This document shows, piece after piece, positions 6,798 to 9,811 of a stretch of DNA of 9,811 nucleotides. This stretch comes from DATCVA01 sp036567205 (GTDB lineage Bacteria; Pseudomonadota; Gammaproteobacteria; Burkholderiales; Burkholderiaceae_B), in NCBI GenBank assembly GCA_036567205.1, contig DATCVA010000061.1:1-9811 (forward strand), given 5' to 3'. A program made the translations under genes and the position numbers. Under the pieces are notes generated by a model. The model had not been told where the DNA came from. It searched no databases and worked only from the letters and a program-made list of their open reading frames with translations. The number at the start of each line of letters is the position of its first letter. Positions within the stretch are counted from its first letter, which is position 1.

Positions 6798-6833
6798 CGG
6801 TTTTGTGTTCGTTTTTCTTCTTTTTCTGTTGCC

Positions 6834-8183
6834 ATGTACCCAAATAACATACTGCCCGTCAACGACACTGTTTTATCGGTAGCCCAGCTTAACCGCCAGG
6901 TAAGTCAATTGCTGGCCGGGCATTTTTCCTCGATTTGGGTCAGGGGCGAGGTCTCAAATTTCACGCAGGCGGCGTCCGGTCACTGGTATTTCACGATTAA
7001 GGATGAGTCGGCGGCTGTGCGGGCTGTCATGTTTCGTGGGCGGGCTCAGGCAGTCGGTTTTGTACCTAAAGCCGGAGAGCGTTTCGAGTTTCGAGCCAGT
7101 GTCACGCTTTACGAGGCTCGCGGCGACTACCAACTGCAAGTCGAGTCTCTACGCCGCGCAGGTCGTGGTGATTTGCACGAGGCGTTTTTGCGGCTTAAGG
7201 AAAAGCTTGAAACCGAGGGCTTATTCGACGCGGCGCGTAAACGGCCAATCAAGACTATGCCTAAAGCTGTTGGGGTTGTCACGTCGCTGGCTGCGGCGGC
7301 GTTACGCGATGTACTTTCGGCATTGGCCCGGCGCGCTCCGCATGTGGGTATTGTGATTTATCCGGCACCGGTTCAAGGCATGGATTCCGCCGGGAAAATT
7401 ACTGTTGCGTTGGCGGCGGCTATCGAACGTAACGAGGTCGATACTCTGTTGCTGGTTCGTGGCGGCGGTAGCCTCGAGGATCTTTGGAGCTTCAACGACG
7501 AAACGTTGGCTCGCACAATCGCGGCAAGCCCGATCCCGATAATAAGTGGAGTAGGGCACGAAACCGATTTCACAATTGCAGACTTTGTGGCCGACTTGCG
7601 GGCGCCAACCCCTACCGCTGCGGCCGAGTTATCGTGCCTGGCACGGCAAGCCTGTCTGGGCCAGGTTGAATCGTTGTTGACCGCCTTGAGTGCAAATCAG
7701 CTCCGTACGATCGAGCGTGCCTCATTGCGTCTTGACCGTGCTGTCGCTTTGCTGGTGTCGCCGCAGCAGCGGTTGACTCAGCAAAATGAACGCTTGCAGG
7801 CATTGAAAAATCGTATGGTCCGGGCCGGAGGCAGTCCGCACGAACGTGAAAGTGCCCGTTTTAATCTGCTTAAAACGCGCTTGGCTTACGCTGAGCCAGG
7901 AATTAACCGGCTTAGCCGTGACCTGAACGGCTACGTCGATCGTTTGGCCTCGGCGGGCCAGCGCGCGATGCAGCAGCAGCGAACTCGACTGGCTGCTGCG
8001 TCTCAAACGCTTGAAGCGCTTAGCCCCAAAAAAATACTGGGGCGCGGTTATGCCATTGTGCGCGACGAGAAGGGGCGGCTTGTAAAAAATGCGTTAGACT
8101 TAACGATTGGCGACCACCTTAGCCTTGAGCTTAGTCAGGGTGGGGCCGATGTCAAGGTTTTGCAGCCCCGCAGCCTGCTTTAG
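6834..8183 (+). CDS. xseA: Exodeoxyribonuclease VII large subunit
   Basis: Catalytic and DNA-binding subunit of exonuclease VII, which degrades single-stranded DNA in both directions together with XseB (not in the window). At 449 aa it has the typical length. The N-terminal OB-fold is seen as SSIWVRGEVSNF...GHWYFTIKD (32-57). The nuclease domain contains GVVTSLAAAALRDVL (147-161), RGGGSLEDLWSFNDE (209-223), GVGHETDFTIADF (239-251) and LRAPTPTAAAEL (255-266). An alpha-helical, probably coiled-coil stretch spans about 280-390, followed by the C-terminal LSPKKILGRGYAIV. The TSLAAAA sequence replaces the enterobacterial TSPTGAA, which I take as a betaproteobacterial variant. ATG at 6834 lies behind a pyrimidine-rich leader (6805-6829) and has no Shine-Dalgarno. 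sodB follows after 83 nt. Confidence 0.97.
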   Translation: MYPNNILPVNDTVLSVAQLNRQVSQLLAGHFSSIWVRGEVSNFTQAASGHWYFTIKDESAAVRAVMFRGRAQAVGFVPKAGERFEFRASVTLYEARGDYQLQVESLRRAGRGDLHEAFLRLKEKLETEGLFDAARKRPIKTMPKAVGVVTSLAAAALRDVLSALARRAPHVGIVIYPAPVQGMDSAGKITVALAAAIERNEVDTLLLVRGGGSLEDLWSFNDETLARTIAASPIPIISGVGHETDFTIADFVADLRAPTPTAAAELSCLARQACLGQVESLLTALSANQLRTIERASLRLDRAVALLVSPQQRLTQQNERLQALKNRMVRAGGSPHERESARFNLLKTRLAYAEPGINRLSRDLNGYVDRLASAGQRAMQQQRTRLAAASQTLEALSPKKILGRGYAIVRDEKGRLVKNALDLTIGDHLSLELSQGGADVKVLQPRSLL

Positions 8184-8211
8184 GTCATAGTTCTAGAATT
8201 GTTTGTTGGTC

Positions 8212-8233
8212 GCCTATACCCTATACAATAGGC
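8212..8233 (+). promoter_or_regulatory. Inverted repeat over a possible sodB -10
   Basis: GCCTAT (8212-8217) and ATAGGC (8228-8233) form a 6-bp inverted repeat with a 10-nt spacer. They enclose a direct repeat CTATAC (8214-8219 and 8221-8226) and TACAAT (8224-8229, 5/6 to a -10 box). A poor -35 (TTGTTG) lies about 15 nt upstream. It could be an operator/promoter for sodB in the 83-nt gap after xseA; no Fur-box-like sequence is evident. Confidence 0.3.
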
Positions 8234-8266
8234 AAGTTAACTGGCTTTTTTTGAAGGAAATTGAAT

Positions 8267-8845
8267 ATGGCTTTTACGCTCCCACCCCTTCCGTACGCTA
8301 TCGACGCTTTAGCTCCCACCATTTCGCAGGAAACGCTTGAGTTTCACTACGGCAAGCATCATCAGGCTTATGTCACTAATCTGAATAACCTGGTTGCAGG
8401 CACCGAATTCGAGTCGGCCTCTCTGGAAGATGTCATTAAAAAATCCTCGGGTGGCGTATTCAATAATGCCGCTCAAGTCTGGAATCACACGTTTTATTGG
8501 AACAGCCTTTCGCCAAATGGCGGCGGCGAGCCAACCGGCGACCTGCTGGCTGCCATCAATGCAAAATGGGGCAGCGTTGCCGCATTTAAAGAGGCTTTCA
8601 ACAAATCCGCAGCGGGTAATTTCGGTTCAGGCTGGACCTGGCTCGTTAAGAAAGCCGATGGTGGTCTGGATATCGTCAACACCAGCAATGCCGCAACTCC
8701 GTTAACAACCGCCGATGTGCCTTTGCTAACCTGTGATGTCTGGGAACATGCCTATTACATCGACTATCGCAATGCACGGCCCAAGTATCTGGAAAACTTC
8801 TGGAATCTGGCTAACTGGGATTTCGCAGCCAAGAATCTTGGTTAA
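8267..8845 (+). CDS. sodB: Superoxide dismutase, Fe type
   Basis: Cytosolic enzyme converting superoxide to oxygen and hydrogen peroxide. The 192-aa sequence is very close to E. coli SodB throughout. Metal ligands are visible as H27 (EFHYGKHH), H74 (VWNHTFYW), D157 and H161 (CDVWEHAYY). The outer-sphere glutamine is in the AAQVWNH block (Q70), the position used by iron rather than manganese enzymes, hence the Fe assignment. ATG at 8267 is chosen over the in-frame TTG at 8261 because it gives MAFTLPPLPY and has AAGGA (8254-8258) 8 nt upstream. It follows xseA in the same direction and ends before a strong terminator, so it may be transcribed with xseA, from its own promoter, or both. Confidence 0.98.
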   Translation: MAFTLPPLPYAIDALAPTISQETLEFHYGKHHQAYVTNLNNLVAGTEFESASLEDVIKKSSGGVFNNAAQVWNHTFYWNSLSPNGGGEPTGDLLAAINAKWGSVAAFKEAFNKSAAGNFGSGWTWLVKKADGGLDIVNTSNAATPLTTADVPLLTCDVWEHAYYIDYRNARPKYLENFWNLANWDFAAKNLG

Positions 8846-8870
8846 TCACTCGTAGTACTGGCGGTAAAGT

Positions 8871-8897
8871 AAAACCCTCGAAGCCCGAGGGTTTTTT
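8871..8897 (+). terminator. Rho-independent terminator of sodB
   Basis: AAAACCCTCG (8871-8880) pairs perfectly with CGAGGGTTTT (8886-8895) around a 5-nt loop, followed directly by more T (to 8897) and then ACTT. The stem can be extended with a two-base bulge (AAGT with ACTT). It begins 26 nt after the sodB stop. The minus strand also has a T-rich tail, so it could work both ways. Confidence 0.9.
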
Positions 8898-8938
8898 ACT
8901 TCTGTATTTTTACGCGTTAAGATTGGCGGCTGTTATTC

Positions 8939-9035
8939 CATTTCCAAATCAACCGTGAACTGTGTCGGCTTAGCTTGCCGTACCAGGGCAGTGCCTGCAC
9001 TTTGCCTTTGTGTTCACACAATTAATTTGGAAATG
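8939..9035 (+). other. Nested four-helix inverted-repeat structure (possible structured RNA)
   Basis: Four helices nest without conflict. Helix 1 is 11 perfect pairs, CATTTCCAAAT (8939-8949) with ATTTGGAAATG (9025-9035). Helix 2 is GTGAAC (8955-8960) with GTTCAC (9012-9017). Hairpin 3 is CGGC/GCCG (8966-8969 with 8977-8980, 7-nt loop). Hairpin 4 is AGGGCA-GTG with CAC-TT-TGCCTT (8985-8993 with 8998-9008, CCTG tetraloop, two-base bulge). Hairpin 4 uses one G-U pair on the plus strand, which slightly favours a plus-strand RNA. I do not recognise it as a known riboswitch or sRNA family. It could equally be a DNA-level repeat. Confidence 0.35.
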
Positions 9036-9077
9036 AAATTAGGTGGCTGCGGCAATGTATTGTTTATGACGGCAAGT

Positions 9078-9108
9078 GCGAATGCGCTAACATAGCGAAT
9101 GTGACATT
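9078..9108. promoter_or_regulatory. Operator-like repeats upstream of pcaF
   Basis: Two direct GCGAATG copies (9078-9084, 9095-9101) flank the hairpin CGCTA-ACA-TAGCG (9085-9097). The second copy runs into the palindrome AATGT-G-ACATT (9098-9108). Clustered, compact dyads about 120-150 nt before the pcaF ATG fit a transcription-factor site. No regulator is identifiable from the window. Confidence 0.3.
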
Positions 9109-9226
9109 GCTGTTATCGCTTTGCCTTGGCCATGGCCGCATTTAAGTGCGATGACGACGCTTTTTATTCGTTTTATGCATCCGGTTTCCTGTTATTAATT
9201 GTTCGTTTCACTGCCCAGGTTTTTTT

Positions 9227-9811
9227 ATGACAACACAAGCTTTTATTTGCGATGCAATTCGCACTCCTTTCGGCCGTTATGGCGGTGCATTGACATCGGT
9301 TCGCGCCGACGACTTGGCCGCCGTTCCTCTGAAGGCGCTCATACAGCGCAATCCTGATGTCGATTGGTCCCGCGTGGACGACACATTGTTTGGGTGTGCG
9401 AACCAGGCTGGCGAAGATAATCGCAACGTTGCGCGTATGGCGATTTTGCTGGCGGGCTTGCCGGTTGGCGTGCCTGGCTCTACGATTAATCGCTTGTGCG
9501 GGTCCGGGCTCGATGCTCTGGGGTCTGCCGCACGCGCCATCCGTTCGGGCGATGCGCACTTTATGTTGGCTGGCGGTGTTGAAAGCATGAGCCGCGCATC
9601 GTTTGTCATGGGCAAAGCTGAATCCGCCTATTCGCGTAGTGCCGCTGTTTACGACACAACCATCGGCTGGCGTTTTGTCAATAAATTAATGAAAGAACAG
9701 TATGGTGTCGATTCCATGCCGGAAACCGGCGAAAACGTAGCCGAACAATTCAACATATCGCGCGAAGACCAGGATTTGTTTGCGCTGGCCAGTCAAACGA
9801 AAGCGGCTGCA
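9227..9811 (+). CDS. pcaF: 3-oxoadipyl-CoA thiolase (N-terminal part, gene runs off the window)
   Basis: Thiolase family; the last step of the beta-ketoadipate pathway, splitting 3-oxoadipyl-CoA with CoA into succinyl-CoA and acetyl-CoA, used in aromatic-compound catabolism. The first 195 of about 400 residues are visible. MTTQAFICDAIRTPFGRYGG, RADDLAAVPLKAL, FGCANQAGEDNRNVARMA, NRLCGSGLDAL with the acyl-accepting C91, AGGVESMSRASFVMGKAES and DTTIGWRFVN...PETGENVAEQF are strongly PcaF-like; these distinguish it from plain acetyl-CoA acetyltransferase (PaaJ remains a close alternative). ATG at 9227 follows AGG and a run of seven T (9220-9226), a mediocre ribosome-binding site. It stands 381 bp after sodB and is probably transcribed independently; pathway partners may lie beyond the right edge. 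Confidence 0.93.
   Translation, partial: MTTQAFICDAIRTPFGRYGGALTSVRADDLAAVPLKALIQRNPDVDWSRVDDTLFGCANQAGEDNRNVARMAILLAGLPVGVPGSTINRLCGSGLDALGSAARAIRSGDAHFMLAGGVESMSRASFVMGKAESAYSRSAAVYDTTIGWRFVNKLMKEQYGVDSMPETGENVAEQFNISREDQDLFALASQTKAAA

Larger units (their letters stand above)
6212..6833. other. Divergent intergenic region exbB/xseA
   Basis: About 620 bp without a convincing gene, clearly more AT-rich than the flanking genes from about 6550 on. It must contain the promoters of the leftward exbB cluster and of xseA. It holds the DnaA-box-like cluster (6530-6564), a 6+1+6 palindrome CCTGTT-T-AACAGG (6579-6591), overlapping hairpins (6682-6718), a perfect TTGACA (6723-6728) whose best -10 at 17 nt (GACAGT) is poor, and a TATATAAC element near 6790. 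I could not assign a convincing exbB promoter. Confidence 0.7.
8898..9226. other. Intergenic region sodB terminator to pcaF
   Basis: About 330 bp with no open frame resembling a gene. It contains the nested inverted-repeat structure (8939-9035), two GCGAATG direct repeats (9078-9084, 9095-9101), small palindromes CGCTA-ACA-TAGCG (9085-9097) and AATGT-G-ACATT (9098-9108), and the 10-bp palindrome GGCCATGGCC (9128-9137). The pcaF promoter should lie in its right half, but I found no convincing -35/-10 pair. Confidence 0.65.

Noticed and set aside
6977..7316. TSLAAAA instead of TSPTGAA in XseA as a damaged catalytic motif
   Set aside because: Betaproteobacterial XseA proteins commonly carry a TSLxAAA version as far as I recall, and all other conserved blocks are intact.
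9220..9226. Seven-T run before pcaF as a phase-variable tract
   Set aside because: Too short to be a convincing slippage tract and located in a spacer; it probably only makes a mediocre ribosome-binding region.
1..9811. Mobile elements, CRISPR, tRNA/rRNA, toxin-antitoxin or defence genes
   Set aside because: No transposase or integrase motifs, no repeat-spacer arrays, no tRNA-like cloverleafs noticed, and every sizeable coding region is a recognisable core gene.

Overview
The window looks like ordinary chromosome from a betaproteobacterium. Alcaligenaceae (the Bordetella/Achromobacter/Advenella neighbourhood) is the best guess. The basis is the gene order exbB-exbD-lpxK-(Trm112-like)-kdsB-adk divergent from xseA-sodB, a 218-aa Adk with a non-zinc lid, the beta-type XseA motif, and moderate G+C. 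Taxonomy is inferred from order and protein character; nothing was searched.

Minus strand, in transcription order from the middle of the window leftward: exbB (about 6211-5603), exbD (5534-5124), lpxK (5127-4039), a small Trm112/YcaR-type zinc-ribbon protein (4022-3831), kdsB (3834-3070), adk (2965-2309), a hairpin terminator (2302-2274), an HSD10-type short-chain dehydrogenase (2255-1497), and murJ (1489 to beyond base 1, missing only about the last 20 residues). lpxK (lipid A 4'-kinase) and kdsB (CMP-Kdo synthetase) build the lipid A-Kdo core, MurJ flips lipid II, and ExbB/ExbD form a proton-driven inner-membrane motor. The run is therefore mainly an envelope cluster with adk embedded. exbD/lpxK and trm112/kdsB overlap by 4 nt at non-ATG starts, so they are probably translationally coupled.

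Plus strand: xseA (6834-8183, exonuclease VII large subunit), sodB (8267-8845, iron superoxide dismutase) with a clear terminator (8871-8897), then after 381 bp the start of pcaF (9227 to the window end, 3-oxoadipyl-CoA thiolase; 195 residues visible).

Two long gene-free stretches exist. The exbB/xseA divergent region (6212-6833) is AT-rich, holds a tight cluster of DnaA-box-like 9-mers built on a perfect 10+1+10 palindrome, and has a set of mutually exclusive hairpins. The sodB/pcaF region (8846-9226) holds a nested four-helix inverted-repeat structure (8939-9035) that could be a structured RNA, followed by small operator-like palindromes.

I found no mobile element, CRISPR array, tRNA/rRNA, toxin-antitoxin or defence system, and no convincing new protein system. 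The non-coding elements are the parts most worth a second look.
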